DNA from: a virus
Reading direction: 5' to 3' (one strand)
Virus record (IMG/VR): IMGVR_UViG_3300020424_000009
Span: 1-37,324 of that record
Length of the DNA: 37,324 nt
Shown here: positions 4,936 through 14,273 of the stretch, piece after piece
How positions within the stretch are numbered: position 1 is the first letter of the stretch
Layout: each line of letters begins with the position of its first letter
Position numbers and translations under genes: made by a program
Notes under the pieces: model-generated
What the model was told of the DNA's origin: nothing
Database searches by the model: none
What the model saw: the letters and a program-made list of their open reading frames with translations, nothing else

Positions 4936-7662
4936 CTACCTTGCCCTTGCATTTTTGAAAGGAGATTCTGCAAATGCTATATAAATAATTGTTCCACCAC
5001 TACCATTAAGATCATTTCCCGTATTTCTTAATTTGAAACCATTTGATAATAAGTCAAGTGATGTAAAACTTATTTCTGCATTAATAAGATTTGGACTAAT
5101 ATAATTATCAATTACATTGAAAGCTGGTCTTTTATTGTCAAAAATATACCAATCACTTGAAGAGTCATCTGTTCTTTTTACGATAATCAAAGCTGGTCTG
5201 AAACCTGTAAAAACAAACGTGCCATCACTTGATCCGTTGCCTGTATATGACCCAAACTTGCTATACCCTGCTACTTCGCTGAAAGCATAAAAAACTAAAT
5301 TTTGACCACTATCATTGTAACCACCTGTTGAAGCATAAAAAACAGAACTTGTGGGAGATACATTTTGCCAAACAGTTGAGTTACCTGTATCGGCTCCGTT
5401 TGAAGAATTAAGCATAATATAAGCGTTAGCTCCTAATGATTTATGATAAATAAACCAATTATCAGAATGACTTCTTGATTTTGCAATAACAACCGAGGGT
5501 GCTACTCCTAAACCATGTCCAATACTTGCGTTTGAACCCGTTCCCGTAAAAAGACCAATACTAAAACCTGATGAAGCATTTGCTTTTACGGTTGATTGTA
5601 TTGACCCATCAAAATTACTTGATCCAAGAGTTGAGTTTGTGTTGGCTTGTCCTCCCATTCCAGCGTGTACAGAACATTGATAGAAAAGCGTAGGAGCAGA
5701 AGCAGCTACAACTATCTGTGTATAAGCACCGCTAGATCCTGGTGTGCCAGCAGTAGTAACTCCTGTTGTGTATTCACCACCAGTTTTATCTGCTGCTGTG
5801 TAGAACCTTAAAGGGTGTCCAGCATTAGAACTGTCAGATTGATCGAAAATATAAGTACCACCTTCTGCAAGGTCAAGAGTAACAGCAGACGTTCCAAAAT
5901 CATCAAATCTATATTTATTACCAGAATCAGAAACAACTTTTACTGTATAAGTTTTGCCATCTGTATCGCCAGCGTTCCAGTTCCATGCAACATAATTTAT
6001 ACCAGATTGATTAAAATAGGTGGTTGTAGCACTTCCGTTTGTGTATGAAAACCCATTAGCATCAAAGGAACTCAGAAAACCATATGTTGTATTATCAGCA
6101 GCGGAACCTTCAGCACCTGTTCCAGTATATCCCCCTGCAAGATTTAACGATTTTGAATTTCCAGCACCACGAACAGAATCATAAAGCAAGTGAACGTAAG
6201 CTGCGGTTCTAGGTTTACTCCATAACCAATCAGGTTGAAATTGTAAAACATCAGTTTGTGATCCTGTAGAATTACCATCACCTGTGTAAATAACAGTCTC
6301 AAAATGTTTATTAGGTAGCTTTATTGTTGGGTCGGGTAAGTTTGCTGAACATATTGATTTATAACCTGTTGGTGGGGTATAAGTAAATGCTCTTTGTCCA
6401 TAATTAAACGATCCAGACTTAGTGCCAGAACTGTTATCGGTAAAAGCCTCTGTATGAAGTGTTTTACCTGTTGTAAAAGTATTTGTAGGTGAATTGCCTG
6501 TGCCTGGATCACCTGATTGCCATGTATTATTTTTTGCATACCATATTTTTCCGCTATCAAAATCAATAGCAACTCCTACAATATCGTTAGTTGTCCAAGA
6601 AGCATAACCAGATGTACCACCGCCTCCAAAAGATGAAGAGTAAGATCCATTATTTCTATAAAAAGATCCCTGATTATTTTCCATATCGTGCCAGCCTATA
6701 GAAAATGTACCAGTATTAGTGCTTAAAAACTCAAAATACCATTTACCAGTTTTTAATCCAAAAGTACTAACAGCAGTTCTATTACTAGAACTTGATTCGG
6801 TAAAATCTAAATTACCATTACTTAAAGTTGCTCTTTGTTCATTTCCTTGCCCTAATGCTACACCATTCAAAGTACAAAAATTATTAGTTGGTGTATCTTC
6901 TAAAGAATCATTACCAGCACCAGCAGCTACAGAAAAATTATTTGGTGTCCAATTATTACCGTTACCACTTGAATCTGTACCAAGAGCGGAAGTTGAACTA
7001 TTATCTGAAAAATTTAAATAAAATCCATTTGTTCCATAACTGCCTGTATATTTTTTAGGGTTCCATTGGCCTGTTAATACGTCTGTTTCTCCAAAATATG
7101 ATGGGTCGTAAGCCTGTCCGTCAATAAAATTAAATTCTGCCATATATCCATCAAAATAAAGATTGTTATATGTACCGATTATGTGAGCAACAGCTTCATT
7201 AATGACTAAATCTGTGTTTTGTGAGGGGTAATTTGATACAGCAAATGAGGTTTCTTGTGTACCATTTATGTATAATTTCCATCTGTTTGTATCTGTTGCT
7301 TGGGTTGTATCAACAGCAAAAACAATATGTTGCCATGCACCTGAATCTCTAAATTTTCTATTAGTTTGCATATAAACAGTACTCCAGCCAGTAAAATATA
7401 AGTTATCATCAGTATTTACATAAAGTCCTAAAAATCCAGCTTCATTATTTGCTGTATATCTATTAAATATTGGTCTTGTAGTAGCATCAAAAGAACCTAA
7501 TTTAATCCATACACTAATTGTAAAAGTTTTTCGATTTCCAACACTACCAAAAGTTCTATTTAAGTAAGCACTATCACCATCATTAAACCTTAAACTACGA
7601 TCTACAGCGTATGCTTTCTTCCCTGCTAGAAAGAAAGGTGATGGACTACCGAAGCTGCTCAT
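4936..7662 (-). CDS. Large tail fibre with lectin-, SPRY- and cupredoxin-like domains (908 aa)
   Basis: Probable receptor-binding fibre. Residues about 20-200 form a LamG/concanavalin-like lectin domain (F-T-I-S-V-W-I-K, W-Q-H-I-V-F-A-V, L-Y-I-N-G-T, F-D-G-Y-M-A-E-F). About 245-445 resemble a SPRY/B30.2-like sandwich (G-K-W-Y-F-E-F, V-G-V-A-I-D-F-D-S-G-K-I-W-Y). A repeated motif with the form P-x-x-[LVI]-x-x-K occurs near 474, 724 and 820, as in marine phage fibre domains (DUF7483-like). About 575-680 is a cupredoxin-like domain with H616 and C663-x2-H666-x2-M669. The protein is Gly/Ser/Asn-rich throughout. It follows smaller fibre genes and precedes a fibre chaperone-like gene. Confidence 0.85.
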   Translation of the reverse strand: MSSFGSPSPFFLAGKKAYAVDRSLRFNDGDSAYLNRTFGSVGNRKTFTISVWIKLGSFDATTRPIFNRYTANNEAGFLGLYVNTDDNLYFTGWSTVYMQTNRKFRDSGAWQHIVFAVDTTQATDTNRWKLYINGTQETSFAVSNYPSQNTDLVINEAVAHIIGTYNNLYFDGYMAEFNFIDGQAYDPSYFGETDVLTGQWNPKKYTGSYGTNGFYLNFSDNSSTSALGTDSSGNGNNWTPNNFSVAAGAGNDSLEDTPTNNFCTLNGVALGQGNEQRATLSNGNLDFTESSSSNRTAVSTFGLKTGKWYFEFLSTNTGTFSIGWHDMENNQGSFYRNNGSYSSSFGGGGTSGYASWTTNDIVGVAIDFDSGKIWYAKNNTWQSGDPGTGNSPTNTFTTGKTLHTEAFTDNSSGTKSGSFNYGQRAFTYTPPTGYKSICSANLPDPTIKLPNKHFETVIYTGDGNSTGSQTDVLQFQPDWLWSKPRTAAYVHLLYDSVRGAGNSKSLNLAGGYTGTGAEGSAADNTTYGFLSSFDANGFSYTNGSATTTYFNQSGINYVAWNWNAGDTDGKTYTVKVVSDSGNKYRFDDFGTSAVTLDLAEGGTYIFDQSDSSNAGHPLRFYTAADKTGGEYTTGVTTAGTPGSSGAYTQIVVAASAPTLFYQCSVHAGMGGQANTNSTLGSSNFDGSIQSTVKANASSGFSIGLFTGTGSNASIGHGLGVAPSVVIAKSRSHSDNWFIYHKSLGANAYIMLNSSNGADTGNSTVWQNVSPTSSVFYASTGGYNDSGQNLVFYAFSEVAGYSKFGSYTGNGSSDGTFVFTGFRPALIIVKRTDDSSSDWYIFDNKRPAFNVIDNYISPNLINAEISFTSLDLLSNGFKLRNTGNDLNGSGGTIIYIAFAESPFKNARAR

Positions 7663-8087
7663 TAGCTAAAGTTTCCGATAAATTGTGCAGATATTTTTGT
7701 TGATGATCTAGCAAACCATGCTATTACATCTACTGCATTTGCTCCTGTTGAAAGTGTAGGTGCTGTACCATCTGAAAAATCCCAATACGATCCAAAAGCT
7801 GCGGTTCTACTTCCAGTGCCATCTTGAGTCAATACCAGTACCCCCGACTGTCCAGCAGAAATATTGGAAGGGTTGGCAAAAGTAGTATTACCAGTGAGTG
7901 TTGTAGAAAAATTATTAGCAGTTCTAAAGTCTAATGTAATTGTAGATGCGTAGGAGACAGCAGATATTTCTCCAATAGTTCCTTTTGTAGTAACTCTTCC
8001 ATTACCAGAACCACCGCCATTATCAAATACAAGCGTATTTAAAGTGCTTGTTTCGTGTGCGACATTAGTGACTTTTAATGTACTCAT
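7662..8087 (-). CDS. Small tail fibre/appendage protein (141 aa)
   Basis: The N-terminus (M-S-T-L-K-V-T-N-V, then T-L-V-F-D-N-G-G-G) resembles the conserved attachment segment of short phage fibre proteins. The rest is a beta-rich chain with F-R-T-A-N-N-F, a Gly/Thr-rich middle and an aromatic strand near the end (I-A-W-F-A-R-S). No enzymatic motif. It lies between a chaperone-like gene and the large fibre, so it is probably an adapter or an alternative fibre tip in the baseplate-distal complex. Confidence 0.7.
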   Translation of the reverse strand: MSTLKVTNVAHETSTLNTLVFDNGGGSGNGRVTTKGTIGEISAVSYASTITLDFRTANNFSTTLTGNTTFANPSNISAGQSGVLVLTQDGTGSRTAAFGSYWDFSDGTAPTLSTGANAVDVIAWFARSSTKISAQFIGNFS

Positions 8088-8407
8088 GGCTTGGGATTAG
8101 CGTCTTTTACAGCTTTGATGTGGGTTGCCCAGGTTCCAGTAGTATCTAATTTTCCAGCAACTAAGTCTGCATAGATCATGTCTAATTGATTACCGATTGT
8201 GTCATACGTTTTAGAACCATTAGTTGTTCTATCAGTTTGATACTTGATAGCAGCAGCAGCCGTATTTAGTTCAGTTCTTGCAGTATCTATTTTGCTTTGC
8301 TCAAGAGTTACAGATTTACCATCTTTGTCAAAAGCACCAGCACTATCGTCAATACTGACAACTGTTCCAGCATATGCTTTGTAAATAGCTTCGTGATCTA
8401 AGGCCAT
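8084..8407 (-). CDS. XkdW-like tail protein / fibre chaperone (107 aa)
   Basis: Helical protein ending with the signature I-G-N-Q-L-D-M-I-Y-A-D-L...W-x-x-x-I-K-A-V-K-D-A-N-P-K-P, which I know from a widespread family of small phage proteins encoded beside tail fibres (XkdW-like). These are thought to assist fibre assembly rather than being major virion parts. It overlaps the following gene by four bases. Confidence 0.65.
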   Translation of the reverse strand: MALDHEAIYKAYAGTVVSIDDSAGAFDKDGKSVTLEQSKIDTARTELNTAAAAIKYQTDRTTNGSKTYDTIGNQLDMIYADLVAGKLDTTGTWATHIKAVKDANPKP

Positions 8408-8439
8408 AATAGTTTTTCCTTAATTATAGAAGATAGCCA

Positions 8440-9075
8440 TTATGCTGCTACCTCCATAACAGTTAAATTTGAAGTACCAGCAAGAGAATAACTTGCATCT
8501 GCAGTATTATCAATTCTATTTATTGTTACCTGTTTACTTTGATATGCACTAAGTACTTGTATTTTGTAAGTTAAAGTATCGCCTAAAGAGTAACTAGGAC
8601 TATCTAAGAAATGATGTGCAACCATATTTGTAGTAGTTTGGGATGGCAAATAGTGACCAAAGGTGCAAGCTGTTCTGCTGCCTGTACCATAATCTCCATC
8701 AGCTACAATTGTTGATCCTCTTAACAATGCAAATGCTGGATAACCAGAATCATTAGCACCAACATGTAGTGTAATTAAAATTATTATTTTACTATTGGCT
8801 GCTGAAGGTGTAATAGCTCTACTCATGCCAGTTATATCAACAAAAGAGCTACTTGTAGTAGTAAAAGTATCAGTTTTTGTTGTTGATACAACTTGAAGAA
8901 TTTTACCTGTTCCAGCAAATGATAAATTTCCTGAAGCATCTGTAACAAGAGCCTGTCCAGATGTCCCATCAGCATTTGGAAGTTTAAATGCTACGTCTGC
9001 CGATGTTGGTGCGGAAGTTGGTGAGTTGAGTGAAACAACATTACCGCCTGAGTGTTTGAGTGAAATTTTAGACAT
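8440..9075 (-). CDS. Tail fibre protein (211 aa)
   Basis: The start is placed at 9075 (M-S-K-I-S-L-K-H-S-G-G), because it overlaps the stop of the upstream gene; a longer frame to 9171 only reads into that gene. The N-terminus contains L-N-S-P-T-S-A-P-T-S-A-D-V-A-F-K-L-P-N-A-D-G-T, a hallmark of marine phage fibre attachment segments, then a 120-residue beta-rich domain. It ends in E-V-A-A, the same ending as the preceding gene, marking the two as paralogs or as sharing a fibre-tip module. Confidence 0.8.
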   Translation of the reverse strand: MSKISLKHSGGNVVSLNSPTSAPTSADVAFKLPNADGTSGQALVTDASGNLSFAGTGKILQVVSTTKTDTFTTTSSSFVDITGMSRAITPSAANSKIIILITLHVGANDSGYPAFALLRGSTIVADGDYGTGSRTACTFGHYLPSQTTTNMVAHHFLDSPSYSLGDTLTYKIQVLSAYQSKQVTINRIDNTADASYSLAGTSNLTVMEVAA

Positions 9076-9668
9076 TATGCTGCTACCTCCGTAACCGTCA
9101 TAACTGAAGTCATGGTATATGTTGTTGATGTGTATTGATTTAAATATAAGGTACTTGATGCTGTACGCCAAAAAGGGCTATATGTTCTTGCAGTAGTATT
9201 TCCAGATGTTTCATATCCTATTAAAGGTACTGTATCCATAAATGAGTTAGCGTTAAAATGAACAACATTTCCGTGAAAATCGGTACTATAGGTATCTGGT
9301 GTTAAAAATTCAGTAGTTGTCCCAGAAAAGTCTGATGCAGTATTTCTAGCTAACCTAAGAGTTACAACTTGACTTGCATTTAAACCAAGAGCCAAAAATG
9401 CTTGCACAATTATTGTACTAGAAGCTGATAGAGGAGTTATTGTAATCCGAAAATCACTTGAAGTTTCTACGATTGTGGTGGAGGTTGTAGAAGTTCCATT
9501 AGTTTTCTTTGAAAATTTTTGTTGAAGAATTTTACCACCAACACCGCTTGCCAGTTTTCCAGCAGTAACAGCATTGGAAGCAAGCATATCTGCATCTACT
9601 ATTCCGTCAGGTAAACCTCCTACTGAGATTCCTGTTAATGTTCCTGACCCGTTGATTGCTATTGGCAT
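9075..9668 (-). CDS. Tail fibre protein, paralog of next gene (197 aa)
   Basis: The N-terminus (M-P-I-A-I-N-G-S-G-T-L-T-G-I-S-V-G-G-L-P-D-G-I-V) is the typical trimerising segment of short phage fibres (N-G-x-G-T-I-T-G-L/I). The next 25 residues (D-A-D-M-L-A-S-N-A-V-T) form a heptad-like helix, and a C-terminal beta domain ends M-T-V-T-E-V-A-A. The last bases are nearly the same as the end of the downstream paralog, consistent with duplication or with recombination of fibre tips. Confidence 0.8.
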   Translation of the reverse strand: MPIAINGSGTLTGISVGGLPDGIVDADMLASNAVTAGKLASGVGGKILQQKFSKKTNGTSTTSTTIVETSSDFRITITPLSASSTIIVQAFLALGLNASQVVTLRLARNTASDFSGTTTEFLTPDTYSTDFHGNVVHFNANSFMDTVPLIGYETSGNTTARTYSPFWRTASSTLYLNQYTSTTYTMTSVMTVTEVAA

Positions 9669-9670
9669 AA

Positions 9671-10312
9671 CTATAAGATAACAAGGATTGCACCAGAAGG
9701 CACAGTTATTGTGACTCCGTTATTAATTGTAGGACTCACAGTATGTGCGTGTTTATTAGACGTCAGTGTGTATGAAGTTGTTACATTTTGATCTGACTCG
9801 AAGAACACTTCATCAGAGCCACCGCCTGTTGCTCCAGCCCCTCCAGCAGAAGCCCAGGATAAGACACCAGAACCATTAGAAACAAGAGCATAGCCACTTA
9901 CAGACGCATCTGTAGCTGGTAAAGTCCATGTAATATTACTTGTTATACTTGCTGGTGCTTGAAAACCTACATAATTACTTCCATTAGATGTCGCTTCACC
10001 GAATCGCAAGTCAGATTGATTTGATAATTCAACATCACCTGTAAAAGTAGATCCACTTAATGCAGCATGACCAAAGTTTGTCTGGCTTACATCACCTAAG
10101 CTTACAAAGGCATTATTAGCTGCATTTCTTATCTTTAAAGTATTACCATCTATATGTGGAACATAAGCTGCAACACCAATAGTAGGATCACCAGAGCCTT
10201 GATTAACAGTACTTAGTGCAGCAATTATTTGATTGAGCTTTGTTCTTACAACAAGACCTGTTCCATTATCAACTGTAAAACCAGAACCACCAGTATTATC
10301 AACTCTTGCCAT
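9671..10312 (-). CDS. Tail fibre protein (213 aa)
   Basis: The N-terminal part (G-L-V-V-R-T-K-L-N-Q-I-I-A-A-L) is a recurring virion-attachment motif in marine phage fibres. The central segment has the common F-T-G-D-V-E-L-S-N-Q-S-D-L-R-F-G-E and W-T-L-P-A-T-D repeats seen in fibre shafts. The C-terminus is a short beta-strand-rich knob ending T-V-P-S-G-A-I-L-V-I-L. It lies immediately after the gpJ-like protein, where lambda places its side-fibre genes. Confidence 0.8.
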   Translation of the reverse strand: MARVDNTGGSGFTVDNGTGLVVRTKLNQIIAALSTVNQGSGDPTIGVAAYVPHIDGNTLKIRNAANNAFVSLGDVSQTNFGHAALSGSTFTGDVELSNQSDLRFGEATSNGSNYVGFQAPASITSNITWTLPATDASVSGYALVSNGSGVLSWASAGGAGATGGGSDEVFFESDQNVTTSYTLTSNKHAHTVSPTINNGVTITVPSGAILVIL

Positions 10313-10347
10313 TAACTTGTACTGTTTTTTTTAGTATATCCTAAATT

Positions 10348-13300
10348 TTACCCTTTACCAAAACCAATAGCAGTAAAGTTAAAGTTTCTATCTACAGAAC
10401 TACCAGAACTGTTTTTGAAGTGTACAGTAAATCCAGTACCAGTAATACTTGTTAGTTCAAAAAAATCACCAGAAGCCATATTAAAAGCAGTAATTCCAAT
10501 TGCTGGTGGATTAGAGTTTGCACCTAATAATGCACTTGTGCCTGTAAAAAATGGATGAGTGAATGTAATAGATTTTGCCCCTGCCCCAGATGCAATAGTT
10601 GTTGTACTTTGTTCCGTTCTTCTTTGAAATTCTGCAATATAACCAAGTTGGCTCACTCTAATATCCTGGTTGGTATCTTGCGTAGATAATACACATTTAA
10701 ATTTAAAAGTTCTTCCTTTAAATGTTCCATTAGCAAATTTTTGAAAACTTGAATAATTAGAACCATCTTGTGAACTTTGTACAAATACTTCTGCATTTGT
10801 GTCTGTACTACCAGTACCATCAAAATCTTGTCTTGCGTCTAAATCAGCTATTGAATCAAATAAATCTGTTGAATATACAGATGAACTTTGTAAATGTTTT
10901 CTTAAATCTAAGCTAAATACAGCACCTAGATCTAATGTCTCATTAAATAAATATGTTCCACTGGATGCTACACCGCCCAAGTCATCAAGGCTAGAAACAT
11001 TATCAAAATTAGTTATTGAGTCAAATAATCCTGTACCAGCCAAACTAATTGTATTACTTGAAACATCAAAACCAACATTAGTTTTATTTCCTTGAAATGC
11101 TGGACTGTCTTGATCTTCTCTCCTTGTCTGTACTAATAATTTGGGTTGTGTTTCTGGTAAATCTATTACAAGTGATGTTTCACCTGTGCTGAATCTGTCT
11201 CCATCATCTTGTGATTTTAAAATGTATTCGCCTTCTAACAAAGGAACCACTTTTTCTGTTGAAGCACCACTTAATGCTAAAACTAAATCTGTTGCATCTT
11301 GAAAAGTACCAGTTCCGTCTGTCTTTGGAGTATGCCTGACATGAATTCTGCCTCCCGCCCTAACATCCGCATCTGTGACAGCATCCCATCTAAGTCTTAT
11401 CTCCTTATCTGAAATAGGTTCATAAGTAAGGTTTGTTATATCTGAGGGTGGGGCTGTTTTACCAACAGCGTTAAATGTTTTTGTTGCTGGAGTCCTACTT
11501 GGTTCATTTAAACCATTAAAAGAAAATAATCTAAATTCATAAGTTCCAGCTTCACTATTCAGTATTTCTGCATAACTTGAAACTGTCTCTATTTTTGTAA
11601 AACTTCCATTATTAACTCTGTAATGAAGTTCATATCTTGCTGCTCCTGATTGTGTCTGCCAATCTAATAGTAATTTTGAAACTGCTTTGTTGTTAATCAA
11701 AACAATTTGCTCTGTGGCTGTAAGTCCAACAGGTGGATCTAATACTTGTGTTAAAGAATTTATTGTTCGTGTGGGTAATGCAGTTCCGTCTTCAACAAAA
11801 GCATATTTACCTTCAATATGTTCTAGTGCAGTAATTGAAAAAGTAAGATCATCATTTTCACTTACAGATATAACTCTCCAGGTTGTAGTTTCTAAAGTTG
11901 AGTTTTCTAACACATAAGGTGCGTTTGCATTTGGTGTTGTACTAAATGCAGAAGAAACAGTTATTGTGGCTCCTGATACGTTGCTTATAGTTTTAGTTTC
12001 GACCGAGCCGTCAGGCATCACAATAGAAATTGTTGGACTGTTTGTAGTTGGAATATCTGTTGAAGCTGAGTTATCTAAAACAACAACTGTTGTACTTGTT
12101 ACCGAAGAAAGCAGACCGCCTCTTCTAACTCCAGCTTTTAATGAGTCTGCAATTTCAATAATATCTCCACACCTAACCAAAACACCAGCAGCAGCAGTTG
12201 TAGTAAAGGCACAAGTTTCTCCTGAGTTTTGTTCATTAAACAAAAACCATCTTCCCAACCTTGCTGCTTGCCCTCTTGAAGTACACGCAAATGCTTTTAT
12301 AGTTTTAGTCTGTATTCCGTATTTTGCTTGAGTGGCTGCATCAGCTTCAACAGTTTCAATATCTAATTCTTGTGTAACTAAGTCCAGGTATTGAACATTA
12401 ATTACTGTATGTCTTGTTTTAAGGCTTGAGCCGTTGTAGACAAATCCACTGTCTGTAACGTTTGAATTATTAAAAATATATTTTGTTGCTTGACCTTCAG
12501 CATCTTGTGAAATAGCTATTGTACCAGCAGAATAAAAAGCAATAGCTCTCATTGTGCTGCATAAAGCATTAATCAAGTGAAATGCGTCTGTTTGTTGTGT
12601 TATATTCACATTGCAACTAAATCTTGGCTCTGTGCTACCATCACCATTACCAGCGTCAATTAATGCTCCACAATATTCACTAACAGTCTTAAAAGTAAAT
12701 TTATCAAGTGAAGCTTCAGTAATATTGCAACCATAGCGATCATTAGTTAATAAATCATATAAAATCCAAGCTGGATCAGAACACCACTCTTTACTAGCTT
12801 TGAAAGTGCCATTCCATGTGCCAGCATAAGTAAGATTTCCATGAGTAGCATTTACTGTTGCATTTGAAGGAATTTTTACTTTTATTCCTCTTATCCTATA
12901 TCGCCTATTTGGGATTCTAGGAAATTTCTCAGCACTAAATCTTAAAGCGGTATGCGCAGTGTTTGGATATGCATTCTGCTTCATAATTATTTCTGTCGCA
13001 GAATTAAATCTGAAAGCGTTCACAGTATTTGCGTCTGTGCTATCTGCTGTAACTCTTTCAACTCTTATTTGCACAGGAAAAGAAGTACCACTAGCCAGGT
13101 TTATTAAATAATCTCTAAAATATGCGTTTGTTGATCTACCTTTTACAGTGTCATCTACAGCAGTTGTTGTAGTGCCATCATTTTCAATAACTTTAATTCT
13201 TAACTGAACTTCTGTACCATCAATACCACCATTATTATTGAAAACTTGCATTGAAGGAAATTGTAAAGTTACCCTTACTGCGTTAATAGTGGATTGAGTT

Positions 13301-13698
13301 ACTGTGTGTGTTACTGGATTTGAAGTGGTAACATTTGTACCTATACCAACTTCTGTTTCAATATTTTTAATACCAGAAATAAAAGTTTGATTTGCAGTGC
13401 CATCCCTAAAATCAAGACCAACATCTTTAAAATTAAAATCACTATCTTGAGGTGATGTTACACTTGCAGCAGCTTGAAGAATCGGTGTTTTATTTAAAAA
13501 AATATCTTTTTTTAAACTATTTATATAAGCTGTTGATGTTTTATCTGTGACTCCATTTTTTGATGCCGTTGCACTTCCCTCTATTTCTCCTTCAGAAAGT
13601 AGCTCTACAATAGTATTAAACTGCTTTGAAGATAATGCACCACTGGGTAAATCAGGATTTGAAAAAGTTGTACTTTGGTCAAATTCTTTAATACTCAT
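10348..13698 (-). CDS. J: Central tail fibre / host specificity protein, lambda J-like (1116 aa)
   Basis: Forms the tail tip and contacts the host receptor. Its size, its place after M-L-K-I equivalents, and the N-terminus (V-E-L-L-S-E-G-E-I-E-G, typical J start) identify it. The N-terminal 600 residues match the J tip scaffold (for example D-P-A-W-I-L-Y-D-L-L-T-N-D-R-Y-G, a strong J-family motif). Two fibronectin type III-like domains follow at about 650-745 and 750-845. The C-terminal 260 residues are a beta-rich variable region that probably carries receptor specificity. It overlaps the upstream gene by one base. Confidence 0.9.
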   Translation of the reverse strand: MSIKEFDQSTTFSNPDLPSGALSSKQFNTIVELLSEGEIEGSATASKNGVTDKTSTAYINSLKKDIFLNKTPILQAAASVTSPQDSDFNFKDVGLDFRDGTANQTFISGIKNIETEVGIGTNVTTSNPVTHTVTQSTINAVRVTLQFPSMQVFNNNGGIDGTEVQLRIKVIENDGTTTTAVDDTVKGRSTNAYFRDYLINLASGTSFPVQIRVERVTADSTDANTVNAFRFNSATEIIMKQNAYPNTAHTALRFSAEKFPRIPNRRYRIRGIKVKIPSNATVNATHGNLTYAGTWNGTFKASKEWCSDPAWILYDLLTNDRYGCNITEASLDKFTFKTVSEYCGALIDAGNGDGSTEPRFSCNVNITQQTDAFHLINALCSTMRAIAFYSAGTIAISQDAEGQATKYIFNNSNVTDSGFVYNGSSLKTRHTVINVQYLDLVTQELDIETVEADAATQAKYGIQTKTIKAFACTSRGQAARLGRWFLFNEQNSGETCAFTTTAAAGVLVRCGDIIEIADSLKAGVRRGGLLSSVTSTTVVVLDNSASTDIPTTNSPTISIVMPDGSVETKTISNVSGATITVSSAFSTTPNANAPYVLENSTLETTTWRVISVSENDDLTFSITALEHIEGKYAFVEDGTALPTRTINSLTQVLDPPVGLTATEQIVLINNKAVSKLLLDWQTQSGAARYELHYRVNNGSFTKIETVSSYAEILNSEAGTYEFRLFSFNGLNEPSRTPATKTFNAVGKTAPPSDITNLTYEPISDKEIRLRWDAVTDADVRAGGRIHVRHTPKTDGTGTFQDATDLVLALSGASTEKVVPLLEGEYILKSQDDGDRFSTGETSLVIDLPETQPKLLVQTRREDQDSPAFQGNKTNVGFDVSSNTISLAGTGLFDSITNFDNVSSLDDLGGVASSGTYLFNETLDLGAVFSLDLRKHLQSSSVYSTDLFDSIADLDARQDFDGTGSTDTNAEVFVQSSQDGSNYSSFQKFANGTFKGRTFKFKCVLSTQDTNQDIRVSQLGYIAEFQRRTEQSTTTIASGAGAKSITFTHPFFTGTSALLGANSNPPAIGITAFNMASGDFFELTSITGTGFTVHFKNSSGSSVDRNFNFTAIGFGKG

Positions 13699-14273
13699 CA
13701 GTTTGTACCCTCCACTTGAACTGTGTCAATTCCATTTGATACAACAATAGAACCGACCAATATTTCTCCATAAGCCAAATTAACTGGAATACCAGCTTGA
13801 CTAATATTTGTCAGCCCTGTAAATGAATAGTTACTTGCTAAAGAAGATGGGTCAAGCGGATCTTCTCTTGATTGTGGATTTCGTGTGTCTTGTTGTGGTG
13901 AAAGTATGTTATTTACACCCTGAGAGATCATGCTTACGGCAATATACGTTACTATGTTTCTTATAATTTCTCTTTTTATATATTCTTTAGCTGCATATTT
14001 CAAACCTATACCCAAAAGAAGAGTAAAAAAATTACCATGAACTAAAGGTATTATTTTTATATCTTGTTCTGTTCTGATACTTAAAAGATCTTCAGATATT
14101 GGTTTATCTCCAACTTTTACACAGAATAATTGTTTAGCCATTTTCTGTTCAAGACCTTTAAAATTACAAAACAAAAAACTAAATGCCTCATAAGGAGAAT
14201 TTACATCAGCCATAAATTCACTTTGACCTGTAAATTTTTTTATAAATCCATAAACTTTTATTTTTTTAAGCAT
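13698..14273 (-). CDS. I: Tail assembly protein, lambda I-like (191 aa)
   Basis: The N-terminal half begins K-I-K-V-Y-G-F-I-K-K-F-T-G and has V-K-V-G-D-K-P-I and I-K-I-I-P-L-V-H-G, the ubiquitin-like fold region of gpI. The middle is hydrophobic with Gly (L-L-L-G-I-G-L-K-Y-A) as in lambda I. The C-terminus ends in the P-V-N-L-A-Y-G-E-I-L-V-G-S segment common to the family. It is needed to initiate tail assembly together with K, L and J equivalents. It overlaps the K-like gene by eight bases. Confidence 0.85.
   Translation of the reverse strand: MLKKIKVYGFIKKFTGQSEFMADVNSPYEAFSFLFCNFKGLEQKMAKQLFCVKVGDKPISEDLLSIRTEQDIKIIPLVHGNFFTLLLGIGLKYAAKEYIKREIIRNIVTYIAVSMISQGVNNILSPQQDTRNPQSREDPLDPSSLASNYSFTGLTNISQAGIPVNLAYGEILVGSIVVSNGIDTVQVEGTN

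Noticed and set aside
6321-6572. Minus-strand open frame inside the large tail fibre gene
   Set aside because: Repetitive Gly/Ser/Thr codons of the fibre give long stop-free alternate frames; the translation is Gln/Leu/Ile-rich and resembles nothing.
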